DNA from: Pseudomonadota bacterium
GTDB lineage: Bacteria > Pseudomonadota > Gammaproteobacteria > Legionellales > Legionellaceae
Length of the DNA: 64,000 bases
Direction of reading: 5' to 3'
NCBI GenBank assembly: GCA_020051095.1
Contig: JAGVJN010000017.1
Span: 1-64,000 of the forward strand
The notes under the pieces are model-generated. The model did no database searches, was not told the origin of the DNA, and saw only the letters and a list, made by a program, of their open reading frames with translations. Positions within the stretch are counted from its first letter, which is position 1. Every line of letters begins with the position of its first letter. Below, piece after piece: positions 49,469 to 57,929 of this stretch. The position numbers and the translations under genes were made by a program.

Positions 49469-50445
49469 TAGGCTGAAACTCTCGCAATCAATCGCTTCTT
49501 GGTTTCTTGATCGGCAAAAGAATCAACAATCGCCATTTTGGTAATTTCATTCATTTGTGCATCCGTAAAACTATAGGCGTTTTGAACTTTCTCATATTCA
49601 CCGGCCAACGTGCAATCCATGAAAGGTGGATCATCCGAGTTAATGCTGACTTTGATACCCATTTCTAATAATTTCGGTAATGGATGTTTTGTCATATCCG
49701 GATATAAACCTAAGAAAATGTTACTTGTTGGGCATACCTCTAAGGCAATATCTTTATCTCGCACACGCTTAAGTGTGTCCATTGATTCGATACCCCGTAC
49801 ACCATGGCCAATTCGTTTAATTGGCAGTGTATCCATCGCCTGTTCCATGCTTTCGGGTCCTGCAAATTCTCCCGCATGAACCGTGCAGGATAAGCCACCA
49901 TCATTGGCAATCTGGTAGGCACGTTTGAACAAGGGTGCAGGATAGCCAGCTTCATCCCCCCCTAAACCAAATCCAACAACACAAGGAACACTACTGGTAT
50001 GAATTGTTTTGGCAATTGCTTCAGCAGCCTCAGCACCGTAATGGCGAACAGCCGTCACAATGATTCGGCCCGAAATCTCATGCTTTTCTTCCGCATCATC
50101 AACCGCTTGTTGAATTGCTTGTAAATGTTCTATGGATGGGATACCACTCGATTTTTCAGCATGGTCTGGTGAATACATCATCTCAATATAAATGGCCCCT
50201 TTCTCCGCATTGCGCTTTAAATAATCAAAGGTAATATCATAATAATCTTGAGGATATTTGATTAAATCCGCCAACTGATCATACACCGATAGGAAATGAA
50301 TAAAATTATCAGAAGGATAGGTTTTACCATCCGGTGAAATTAATTTTTCAGGAATAGACAATTGATTACGTTTGGCTAGCTTCCTAGCTAAATCTGGCGC
50401 AACTGATCCTTCCAAATGAACATGTAGTTCGACTTTTTTTAACAT
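49468..50445 (-). CDS. add: Adenosine deaminase
   Basis: The enzyme converts adenosine to inosine for purine salvage. The 325-residue amidohydrolase has zinc ligands in VELHVHLEGS and CTVHAGE, the KRIGHGVRG motif, and the C-terminal SINSDDPPF with the catalytic Asp pair. The start codon at 50445 is followed by the standard MLKKVELHVHLEGSV. It forms a tight pair with the downstream transferase gene, although the functions are unrelated. A (GGGCAC)7 tract lies about 100 bases upstream. Confidence 0.95.
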   Translation of the reverse strand: MLKKVELHVHLEGSVAPDLARKLAKRNQLSIPEKLISPDGKTYPSDNFIHFLSVYDQLADLIKYPQDYYDITFDYLKRNAEKGAIYIEMMYSPDHAEKSSGIPSIEHLQAIQQAVDDAEEKHEISGRIIVTAVRHYGAEAAEAIAKTIHTSSVPCVVGFGLGGDEAGYPAPLFKRAYQIANDGGLSCTVHAGEFAGPESMEQAMDTLPIKRIGHGVRGIESMDTLKRVRDKDIALEVCPTSNIFLGLYPDMTKHPLPKLLEMGIKVSINSDDPPFMDCTLAGEYEKVQNAYSFTDAQMNEITKMAIVDSFADQETKKRLIARVSA

Positions 50446-50543
50446 ATAACATTCCCAAACTGAAAATTGGCTTTATGGTAGCGGAAAAGAATTTAAAATG
50501 CGAGTCAGAAATAGGAAATGTCGTTAGTATGGGACAAAAATTC

Positions 50544-50585
50544 GGGCACGGGCACGGGCACGGGCACGGGCACGGGCACGGGCAC
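50544..50585. repeat. Hexanucleotide microsatellite (GGGCAC)7
   Basis: Seven perfect tandem copies of GGGCAC occupy 42 bases in the 192-base gap between glpK and add. Both neighbours run on the minus strand, so the tract is in the 5' region of add, 99-140 bases before its start codon. Such a tract can change copy number by slippage. Confidence 0.95.
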
Positions 50586-50637
50586 GTATTAGAGTTTTCC
50601 CCGTCCAAAGAGAAATGTCAAGCCGTGATGTTACTTG

Positions 50638-52116
50638 TTACAAATTAAGTGCCGCTAACCATCCTTGGTATTCTCCATCCACTTCGGATTGTGCACGACT
50701 GGGTGACCATTGATGGGATGACTTCGCCTTTTTAGCGATAGCGTCAATCCCAGAAAATGCGCCAGCCCCAACACCCGCTAATAGCGCCGCCCCTTTGGCT
50801 GTCACCTCAATACCATTGGTGATTTCAACTTGACAACGACACTGGTCAGCTAAAAATTGTAAAAACCAATGATTGGCAGCCATGCCACCATCAACACGGC
50901 AGACATCTAAGGTTTTATTCATATCCGCTTGCATACAAGCCAATACATCTCGCGTTTGATAGGCCACGCCTTCCAGGGCTGCCCGAGCAATATGAGCGGG
51001 TGTCGTATCCAACGATAAGCCGACTAACTTGGCCCCGGAAGCATTATGCCAATGGGGGGCGCCTAGCCCTGTAAAACTCGAGACACAATAGACACCGCCA
51101 TTGCTGGATACTTGCCTGGCCAAGATTTCACTTTGCTCCAAAGAATCCAACAAACCTAATTTATCATGTAACCATTTAATGGTCGTACCTGCATGATAGA
51201 TACTGCCTTCTAAGCCATAGCAGCGTTGGTTTTTAACTTCATATGCGACAGTTGAAATCAAGCCATGCTTTGACTGCACCGGCTTATCACCCGTATTCAT
51301 TAGTAAGAACGCGCCTGTTCCAAACGTGGCTTTGGCCATGCCAGGTAAAAAGCAATATTGCCCAAATAGAGCAGCTTGTTGATCACCCATCACCCCGGTA
51401 ATTGGAATTTCTTTACCCAGTATATCGGGCATGATATTGCCAAAATTGGCATCGCACGCTCTAATCTCCGGTAAAACGGACTGGGGAATTTGCCAGAAAT
51501 CAAGTAAATCAGCATCCCAAACGCCCGTGTTAATATCCATCAACATCGTTCGTGAAGCATTGGTGATATCGGTTGCGTAGACCTCTCCCCCCGTTAACCG
51601 CCAAAGTAAAAATGCATCGATGGTGGCAATAGCTAGCCGCTGCTGCTCAAGGAGCGTTCGCCACTGTGGGTTATGCTTGAGTAACCATTCTATTTTACTG
51701 GCTGAAAAGTAAGGATCGATGCGCAAACCTGTTTTATCCGAAACCCAAGACTGATGATCTTCCAGCAACGCGTCACAAGTTTTTTGGGTTCGTCTATCTT
51801 GCCAGACGATTGCTGGCGATAAGACATCACCAGTCAACTTATCCCAGGCTACGACCGTTTCTCGTTGATTGGTCAGGCCACAAGCAATAAAGTCATTGGC
51901 AGAATAATGATGGAGAACATCTTCCAAAGCTAGGAGTGTTGTTTGCCAGATTTGCTCCGCATCCTGCTCCACCCATTCGTGCTTTGGAAAAAAAGACTTC
52001 ATAGGGTACTGACTGTTATAAAGGCTCTGTCCTTTCAGATCAAAGACCATCACTCTTGAGCTACTGGTTCCCTGGTCGATAGCTAGTAATAAATTAGACA
52101 TGTCGAGTGCATTCAT
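50638..52116 (-). CDS. glpK: Glycerol kinase
   Basis: GlpK phosphorylates glycerol to glycerol-3-phosphate. The 492-residue FGGY-family enzyme has DQGTSSSRVMVFD (14-26), GLTNQRETVVAWD, and the ATP-binding CRVDGGMAANHWFLQFLADQ with EVTAKGAALLAG near the end. No glpF or glpD is adjacent. The start could be 52116 or the ATG five codons downstream (52101). An AAGGG sits very close to the first. Confidence 0.96.
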   Translation of the reverse strand: MNALDMSNLLLAIDQGTSSSRVMVFDLKGQSLYNSQYPMKSFFPKHEWVEQDAEQIWQTTLLALEDVLHHYSANDFIACGLTNQRETVVAWDKLTGDVLSPAIVWQDRRTQKTCDALLEDHQSWVSDKTGLRIDPYFSASKIEWLLKHNPQWRTLLEQQRLAIATIDAFLLWRLTGGEVYATDITNASRTMLMDINTGVWDADLLDFWQIPQSVLPEIRACDANFGNIMPDILGKEIPITGVMGDQQAALFGQYCFLPGMAKATFGTGAFLLMNTGDKPVQSKHGLISTVAYEVKNQRCYGLEGSIYHAGTTIKWLHDKLGLLDSLEQSEILARQVSSNGGVYCVSSFTGLGAPHWHNASGAKLVGLSLDTTPAHIARAALEGVAYQTRDVLACMQADMNKTLDVCRVDGGMAANHWFLQFLADQCRCQVEITNGIEVTAKGAALLAGVGAGAFSGIDAIAKKAKSSHQWSPSRAQSEVDGEYQGWLAALNL

Positions 52117-52261
52117 CCCTTATGAATATCGATATTCCCGTATCTTAGCGCGTTTGCTGTATTAAGAGCAAATTAAAATACCTGTCAAGGGCCCTGTCAA
52201 TTGTTCAGAGCCAAATACTGATATTGTAAATAACGAAACAATAATCATTTGTTATAATTAT

Positions 52262-52278
52262 AATACACAGTGTGTATT
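52262..52278. promoter_or_regulatory. 17-bp palindrome after a TATAAT, before the protease-like gene
   Basis: AATACACA and TGTGTATT are perfect inverted arms around one G. A TATAAT at 52253-52258 lies just upstream, so a protein bound here would cover the transcription start of the gene at 52323. The core resembles, but is not spaced like, the palindrome at 22353-22369. Confidence 0.45.
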
Positions 52279-52322
52279 TGTCGCGGGTTTTAGTCTTAAA
52301 GATTAATCCATTGAGGAACACC

Positions 52323-54275
52323 ATGGGTAAAAAAGTGATAATTTGCTTTAACCGAGAGGAAGAAAACGAGGTCAAAGCATTAGTAAGACGATTTCGAACA
52401 GTGCATGAAGACATGGGCTATGATGCCGATGATCTAGAAGTCGAAATCATATACCCTTGTGACATTGCTGCCGGTAAATATATGACTTGGGAAGGCACTG
52501 AACCATCAAAAGAAGATAAAGAAATTCTCAACAGTTTAACACCAGAAGATACTGTTTATGTGTGGGGACATGGTGCCCCCAATTATGCTTATATACCGGG
52601 TGCATCTTATGTTGAATTAGCAGATTACCTTGAAAAAGGCCTCAATAAAGACAATTTTGGACCCGGAAAAGGCCCCCTTAATATTAATGTCGAAACGTGT
52701 AACGGTGGGCGTGGTGGCGAACAAGGTAAAAGCAGTTTTTCTGCTCGGCTACATAGCTTGTTAGGGAAAAAAGGGATCCATGCCACAGTGACAGGTAGGT
52801 TAAAAAATGTTGTTGTTGATACTTCCTTATTGCCTATCGAAGGTATTAAAACGATTGACAGAGCTTATGATGGCTTACTTCATGCAGGGTTTACCATAGC
52901 TGACAAACGATATAAGCGCATGGCTCCTCGCAGCAAGGTCACCTACCGATGGGATCCCAGCAACCCAGATATCCAAATTAGAGTCGACAGTTATAGGCGT
53001 TCGACGCTAAGAGGATTCATCAAATTAAAAGAAAGCATTTTAGAAAAACTCAACTCATCCGACGTGAGGCCTTTAAATCCAGGGCAGCTACACCGAATTA
53101 TGTTAACTATTGAGCTCAATCTTGCGCAATTTGATAAACCATTAGATACTAACCTGGTCAAAGAGCAGGTCCTGCAATTACAACAATACTGCCTTACTAG
53201 CGGAATAACCAGTAAAGAGTTACAGGAATTCGGCTTAGATTATTTTCTTGGATCATTGGGAAAAAAGGCAACAAAAGATGGTTTGTTAGTCGAAAAAACA
53301 GGTGTTCAAAGAAATGATCCCCTTTTGGAAATAGAAAAACAATCCTTTTATGAGTTTATCAATGACCATCCGGCTTTTAAAGAGCTGGATAGGCTGAGTC
53401 ATTTACTGCAAGAAAAAAATTTACCTAAAACAACCAAGTTGGCAGAAATCATTGGGTCAAAAGAGACCTGCGATGGGGATGATTTATATGCCACTTTCTT
53501 TATCATCGCTCGGAGCCACAATTTAATTAAAAATGATGGAAACCTGGTTGTACCTGACTATGTTGAAAAATCGATGGGAATATTAAATAAAATGATAAGC
53601 CTTGCCTATGAAAGTGATTTAGATTATTCGCAAAAAATAAAAGAAATTGACGCCCTGAAAAAACAAATGGTCTTTTATAAAAATGCGGATTATCAATTTG
53701 AAAAGATGGCTGATTTACAAAATCAAGAGCCCAAAGAAGGTGCAATCTATTTTGAAGTTAGTTCCCCTGGCATTTTGAAATATAGATTAAAATCGAATGA
53801 GGAAGAGCATGTTGATGAAATTAACATCGCTAGTTTGACAGGGATAACACAGACCCAACGTGAACAATTAATGGGTGGGGAACTATCGGTTCTAAATTCC
53901 ATACAACAGCAAATACTTGATATCACTTCTCAGCGTGGGCATACGAAAAAGGAACTCACTTTTTGGGGAAAAATACAAGCAATATTCAATGGATTATCAC
54001 GAGGATTTAGTGATTTTTTAAGCGAGCGTCATGAAGCGAGTAAATTAGAATTAATTGGAAATATTTTCTATCAACCTTATCAAAGTGTCAAAAGCACACT
54101 CGAATCTAAAGCAGAAGAAGCCAATACATTACATAAGGTGATTTATGCTTGTGAGCACCATGTGAAAACCTCAAATGTATTGAATAGACAATCGCTTTTT
54201 GACGCCCTCCACAGGGAACAAGAGCCCGCCCCTGAATTGCCACAGCCAGCGAGCAATCTGAACAAATCCAGTTAA
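52323..54275 (+). CDS. Putative clan-CD (caspase-like) cysteine protease, candidate effector
   Basis: The 650-residue protein has no signal peptide. Its N-terminal domain (about 1-170) shows alternating strands and a His-Cys arrangement typical of clan-CD peptidases: VYVWGHGAPNYAYIPG with His83, then NINVETCNGGRGG with Cys126, 43 residues later. This His-Gly/(E/A)-x-Cys order is seen in caspases, C11, C25 and C80 families. The remaining 480 residues are helical, charged and unrecognised. The start at 52323 has GAGG 6 bases upstream and replaces an in-frame ATG at 52272 that overlaps the palindrome. Host-directed or self-processing activity is inferred only. Confidence 0.55.
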   Translation: MGKKVIICFNREEENEVKALVRRFRTVHEDMGYDADDLEVEIIYPCDIAAGKYMTWEGTEPSKEDKEILNSLTPEDTVYVWGHGAPNYAYIPGASYVELADYLEKGLNKDNFGPGKGPLNINVETCNGGRGGEQGKSSFSARLHSLLGKKGIHATVTGRLKNVVVDTSLLPIEGIKTIDRAYDGLLHAGFTIADKRYKRMAPRSKVTYRWDPSNPDIQIRVDSYRRSTLRGFIKLKESILEKLNSSDVRPLNPGQLHRIMLTIELNLAQFDKPLDTNLVKEQVLQLQQYCLTSGITSKELQEFGLDYFLGSLGKKATKDGLLVEKTGVQRNDPLLEIEKQSFYEFINDHPAFKELDRLSHLLQEKNLPKTTKLAEIIGSKETCDGDDLYATFFIIARSHNLIKNDGNLVVPDYVEKSMGILNKMISLAYESDLDYSQKIKEIDALKKQMVFYKNADYQFEKMADLQNQEPKEGAIYFEVSSPGILKYRLKSNEEEHVDEINIASLTGITQTQREQLMGGELSVLNSIQQQILDITSQRGHTKKELTFWGKIQAIFNGLSRGFSDFLSERHEASKLELIGNIFYQPYQSVKSTLESKAEEANTLHKVIYACEHHVKTSNVLNRQSLFDALHREQEPAPELPQPASNLNKSS

Positions 54276-54288
54276 TTAGAATTGCTTG

Positions 54289-55713
54289 CTAGGATTCGAC
54301 TTTCTCGGAAACGCGGCCATAGTGATCATTAAAGCGAACGATGTCATCCTCACCAAGATAAGGACCTGACTGCACCTCGATTAACTCCAACGGCACTTTG
54401 CCGGGATTTTCTAAGGCATGAATTTCTCCAACCGGGATATAGGTCGAATGATTTTCGGTTACTAAAAATGTTTCATTCCCACGGGTTACTTTGGCAGTAC
54501 CCCTCACAACCACCCAATGTTCAGCTCGGTGGAAATGCATTTGCACCGATAAGCGGGCACCGGGATTCACCGTGATGCGTTTCACTTGGTAGCGATTGCC
54601 TTGATCAATGGAGTCATACATCCCCCAAGGTCGGTAGACTTCGCGATGAGAGTAGCACTCGCTTCTGTCTGCTGCTTTTAATTGTTCAACCACAGCTTTA
54701 ACGGATTGAACTTTATCTTGATGAGCAACCAAGACAGCGTCTTTTGTTTCAACCACAATCACATCATCTAAACCAACAACAGCCACTAATCGACTATCTG
54801 CTCTCACCAACGAATGGTTGGTATCCTTGGCAATAACATCTCCTTGCAACACATTCCCCTGCGCATCCTTTTCGGAAATATCCCACAGTGCTTGCCATGA
54901 ACCAATATCACTCCAAGCCGCATCCAATGAAACAACCACCGCATTATCGGTTTTTTCCATGACAGCATAATCAATGGAATCTGAAGGACAAACAAGAAAA
55001 GCCTCTTTATCCGCACGAATAAAATCACTATCTTTCATAGCACAAGCCATCGCTTGCTGGCATGCAGCTATCATCTCTGGTTGGAATTGGGTAAGCGCAT
55101 TCAAATAATCACTGGCTTTAAATAAAAATAAGCCGCTGTTCCAATAATATTGCTTGGATGCAACATATTCTTCTGCTGTTTGAGCATTTGGCTTCTCCAC
55201 AAATCGGTCAATGTGAAAAGCCGACGAGGTTATCTTTTTACCACGATGGATATAACCAAATCCCGTTTCAGCATAGGTCGGTTCAATGCCAAAAGTAACC
55301 AGACGACCTTGTTCTGCTTGTTGAATGGCTTCTTCAACCGCTTGTTCAAACGATTGCTGGTTATCGATGATATGATCAGCAGGCATCACTAATAGGTAAG
55401 GGTCTTGATTCAGTGATTGCGCATAATAGGCCGCCAAGGCAATGGCAGGGGCTGTTGAGCGTGGCTCTGGCTCGAGAAGAATCGGATGGGTAACATAATC
55501 CATCTGCCGAATTTGTTCTGCGGCCAAGAATCGGTGTGTTTCATTGCAAATAATTAATGGCTTATCAAACTGAGATCCTGACACTCTCATGAGTGTTCGT
55601 TGCAATAGGCTGTGTTCACCTTTTAAGTGTAAAAATTGTTTTGGATACCATTGACGAGACAAGGGCCACAACCTTGTCCCTGAACCACCGGCTAATATAA
55701 TTGGAAGAATCAT
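54289..55713 (-). CDS. manC: Mannose-1-phosphate guanylyltransferase / mannose-6-phosphate isomerase
   Basis: This bifunctional type II enzyme makes GDP-mannose for surface polysaccharides. The 474-residue protein has the pyrophosphorylase signature AGGSGTRLWPLSR with YPKQF (8-25), FVEKPNAQTAEEY, and a C-terminal cupin isomerase domain with the metal-binding QMHFHRAEHWVVVRGTAKV. No mannose transferases are next to it. The WbpL-like gene 5 kb away and the DprE-like pair 2 kb away are other possible glycan genes. Confidence 0.96.
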   Translation of the reverse strand: MILPIILAGGSGTRLWPLSRQWYPKQFLHLKGEHSLLQRTLMRVSGSQFDKPLIICNETHRFLAAEQIRQMDYVTHPILLEPEPRSTAPAIALAAYYAQSLNQDPYLLVMPADHIIDNQQSFEQAVEEAIQQAEQGRLVTFGIEPTYAETGFGYIHRGKKITSSAFHIDRFVEKPNAQTAEEYVASKQYYWNSGLFLFKASDYLNALTQFQPEMIAACQQAMACAMKDSDFIRADKEAFLVCPSDSIDYAVMEKTDNAVVVSLDAAWSDIGSWQALWDISEKDAQGNVLQGDVIAKDTNHSLVRADSRLVAVVGLDDVIVVETKDAVLVAHQDKVQSVKAVVEQLKAADRSECYSHREVYRPWGMYDSIDQGNRYQVKRITVNPGARLSVQMHFHRAEHWVVVRGTAKVTRGNETFLVTENHSTYIPVGEIHALENPGKVPLELIEVQSGPYLGEDDIVRFNDHYGRVSEKVES

Positions 55714-55795
55714 TTGACACTCATTGTGTTATCGGCAATATAATCGAAGTAATTTAGCACACCCTTGCGCAACAAGCAAAAGACCCGGACACACC

Positions 55796-57247
55796 CTAGG
55801 GTCTTGGTGCAAATTTTTTTTCCACCTGATGATGTCTATTATCAATGGCAGCAATATACCCATCAATTTGAGCCATTAGATGATACTGAATAAATGCTTT
55901 ATGTTTTTCACAATGGGCTCTTATATAATTTACATTATCCTGAGGATAACCCTTAGTTGACTCTAATATATCATTTGTTCGCCATAGAACAGAATCGCTA
56001 CTAATTCTATTTCTATCCACGGCTATTCTTGAAGGTCGTAATTGCTTGTCAAAAGGAATCGTTAGGTCAAACCATCTTTGCAGAAGATGGGCAGGTAATG
56101 ATTTTTGCGCCAGGCCTTTTGTGCTACTTGATAGTTCCGTGTGCAACCTCTCATAATCAAAATGGAAGTTAGGCTTACCTAATTGTTCCTTTAAAACTGA
56201 CTTCAAAGCTAATAATAAGGCTCTTCTACTTTGCGAGCCGACCGCATTGACTATGGCCTGACACATAAAGCTATCTAAATTGTAAAGTGCGTATTTAAAC
56301 GGTGAAAATGACTTGAACTTTTTGCCTTGATTTTCTGAGTTATAATTTATTTTGGTTAAACTTAGTTCAGGATACTGGGTTAAAAAGAATGTTATGGCGT
56401 CTTCGTTTCCCTGGGAAATAGCATCCATTACTTTAATTAACAGACTTCTCGGTCGTATTTCACTAGCGAATAAACTGTGGTTAACTGCGCTAAAACGACA
56501 TGAGTCCTCATATGTCCGTAGCTTATCGTCAATCGCGCGGAGTATCTCAATGGGTAACTCATTAAACCCTTGATAGTCATATGCTGCGCTCGTGTTATCG
56601 TAGGTAACAGAGAGATTAGGCTGTGTGGCGATATGAAATGCAATTTGACGCCTTAACAAGGGGTTATTTGCGCTATAAGCACACTTTTGGAAACACAGTG
56701 CCTCACAGCGCTTAAGGAACGAAAAAAACATGGCGCTAAAGGCTTTGGCATCTGGCAACCGACTGGGATCTGAGTTTGTTAAAGTAAGGGTTGTAATATA
56801 AGGGCTTAGCTTTATGAGACTTTTAAAAAAAGTATCGCCCCCAAAATGAGCCTTATCGATGCTTACATTAACCTTAATATCGCCATTTAATTTTTTTATG
56901 CGTTCTAACGATTTAATCTCATCGTCAACTGACCAATTTCTTAAGGGAGAATAGGACAAATTAGTTGTGAGGTTAAGTCTGTGTATGGCCGTGATAAATG
57001 ATAAGATAGGATCATCCACTTCGTTTAAGTCGAGAGAAAATTCGGGGCTATTATGCGTTTTTAAAAAGCAAATGAAATCAATGATATCGATAGAGTTGGT
57101 TATACGGTTACTGGGCTGGTAATCCGGTGGCAGGTCCAAAAACTGTTTCCTTCTCCCCAGACATGGGGAGAAGGTGCCCAAAGGATGAGGGGGTTGCTGA
57201 ATCAACGTTATTATTTTAATGTATGGCACATTGTGCTTGAGATGCAT
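55796..57247 (-). CDS. F-box-like protein, candidate effector, N-terminus from a family C repeat
   Basis: The 483-residue protein contains an F-box-like helix set at about 229-265: NELPIEILRAIDDKL...CRFSAVNHSLF, matching the LPxExxxxI...VN/SxxF pattern. Before it, LSPYITTLTLTNSD (148-160) is repeat-like. After it, AISQGNEDAITFFLTQYPEL and FSPFKYALYNLDSF (about 276-327) resemble degenerate ankyrin repeats of Legionella effectors. F-box proteins recruit host SCF ubiquitin ligases and have no bacterial use, so host delivery is inferred. The first ~35 residues (MHLKHNVPYIKIITLIQQPP...) are encoded by a family C repeat. The native start may have been replaced. Confidence 0.6.
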   Translation of the reverse strand: MHLKHNVPYIKIITLIQQPPHPLGTFSPCLGRRKQFLDLPPDYQPSNRITNSIDIIDFICFLKTHNSPEFSLDLNEVDDPILSFITAIHRLNLTTNLSYSPLRNWSVDDEIKSLERIKKLNGDIKVNVSIDKAHFGGDTFFKSLIKLSPYITTLTLTNSDPSRLPDAKAFSAMFFSFLKRCEALCFQKCAYSANNPLLRRQIAFHIATQPNLSVTYDNTSAAYDYQGFNELPIEILRAIDDKLRTYEDSCRFSAVNHSLFASEIRPRSLLIKVMDAISQGNEDAITFFLTQYPELSLTKINYNSENQGKKFKSFSPFKYALYNLDSFMCQAIVNAVGSQSRRALLLALKSVLKEQLGKPNFHFDYERLHTELSSSTKGLAQKSLPAHLLQRWFDLTIPFDKQLRPSRIAVDRNRISSDSVLWRTNDILESTKGYPQDNVNYIRAHCEKHKAFIQYHLMAQIDGYIAAIDNRHHQVEKKFAPRP

Positions 57248-57255
57248 TCAAAAAA
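57145..57255 (+). repeat. Family C dispersed repeat, copy 3
   Basis: It begins with the hairpin CCTTCTCCCC-agacat-GGGGAGAAGG (10-bp perfect stem), then TGCCCAAAGGATGAGGG and GTTGCTGAATCAACGTTATT, and ends GAGATGC. It covers the 5' end of the F-box gene on the reverse strand and abuts epmC, which starts 12 bases later. Confidence 0.88.
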
Positions 57256-57266
57256 GTAGGCTTTAA

Positions 57267-57809
57267 ATGGAAGATTGTTTCCAAATAGATCATCAGTATC
57301 AGGACTTAATAAACATCTTTCATGCATGCTTTTTTAAGTCGCATAATACCAAACTGGTTCGCGGCGGAAGTGAGCCAATTTATTTGCCTGCCGATAATCA
57401 ACGACCCTACCATGCGATTTATTTTGCCCATGGCTATTTTAGCAGTGCATTGCATGAGGTTTCCCATTGGTTAATTGCTGGGGATAAAAGGCGGCAGCTT
57501 GAAGATTTTGGCTATTGGTATGTACCGGATGGTAGAAGCGAGTCTGAGCAAACATTGTTTGAACAAGTTGAAGCAAAACCACAGGCGTTAGAGTGGATTT
57601 TATCCCGTGCGTGTGGTTATCGGTTTCAGATTAGCGTCGATAATTTAAATGGCGCACCGGTTGATTTGGCGATGTTTAAGAAGGCAATTTTGCTGCAAGT
57701 GAAAGCATATTGCATGAAGGGGTTACCCGAGCGTGCGCGAATTTTTCATGAGGCGTTGGCTTTGTTTTATGGTAGGCCTTTAAGTTTCAGAATCGAAGAT
57801 TTTCAATAA
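57267..57809 (+). CDS. epmC: Elongation factor P hydroxylase EpmC
   Basis: EpmC hydroxylates the beta-lysylated lysine of elongation factor P, the last step of its modification. The 180-residue protein matches the YfcM family throughout: RGGSEPIYLPAD, ALHEVSHWLIAGDKRR with the metal-binding HEVSH (63-67), FGYWYVPDGR, and FEQVEAKPQALEW with a further Glu ligand. It is flanked closely by repeats: family C ends 12 bases before it and a family B arm begins 11 bases after it. Confidence 0.95.
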   Translation: MEDCFQIDHQYQDLINIFHACFFKSHNTKLVRGGSEPIYLPADNQRPYHAIYFAHGYFSSALHEVSHWLIAGDKRRQLEDFGYWYVPDGRSESEQTLFEQVEAKPQALEWILSRACGYRFQISVDNLNGAPVDLAMFKKAILLQVKAYCMKGLPERARIFHEALALFYGRPLSFRIEDFQ

Positions 57810-57819
57810 ATTTATCTTA

Positions 57820-57853
57820 TTCGGTAACGCAGACGGTTACGCAAACGTTCACG
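57820..57853. repeat. Family B repeat, single arm
   Basis: TTCGGTAACGCAGACG followed by GTTACGCAAACGTTCACG matches the family B arm at 35508-35542, except for the AAAAA-to-TT centre. There is no partner arm nearby. It begins 11 bases after the epmC stop codon. Confidence 0.75.
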
Positions 57854-57929
57854 TATGACTCAATTTATTTCCATGGATCTCTTCGCTATCCTCATGGATT
57901 ATAGAACTTTTACGTGATGCTCAACTTTT

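Noticed and set aside
50384-50608. Reading frame encoding alternating Cys-Pro
   Set aside because: It is the translation of the GGGCAC microsatellite antisense strand and overlaps the start of add.
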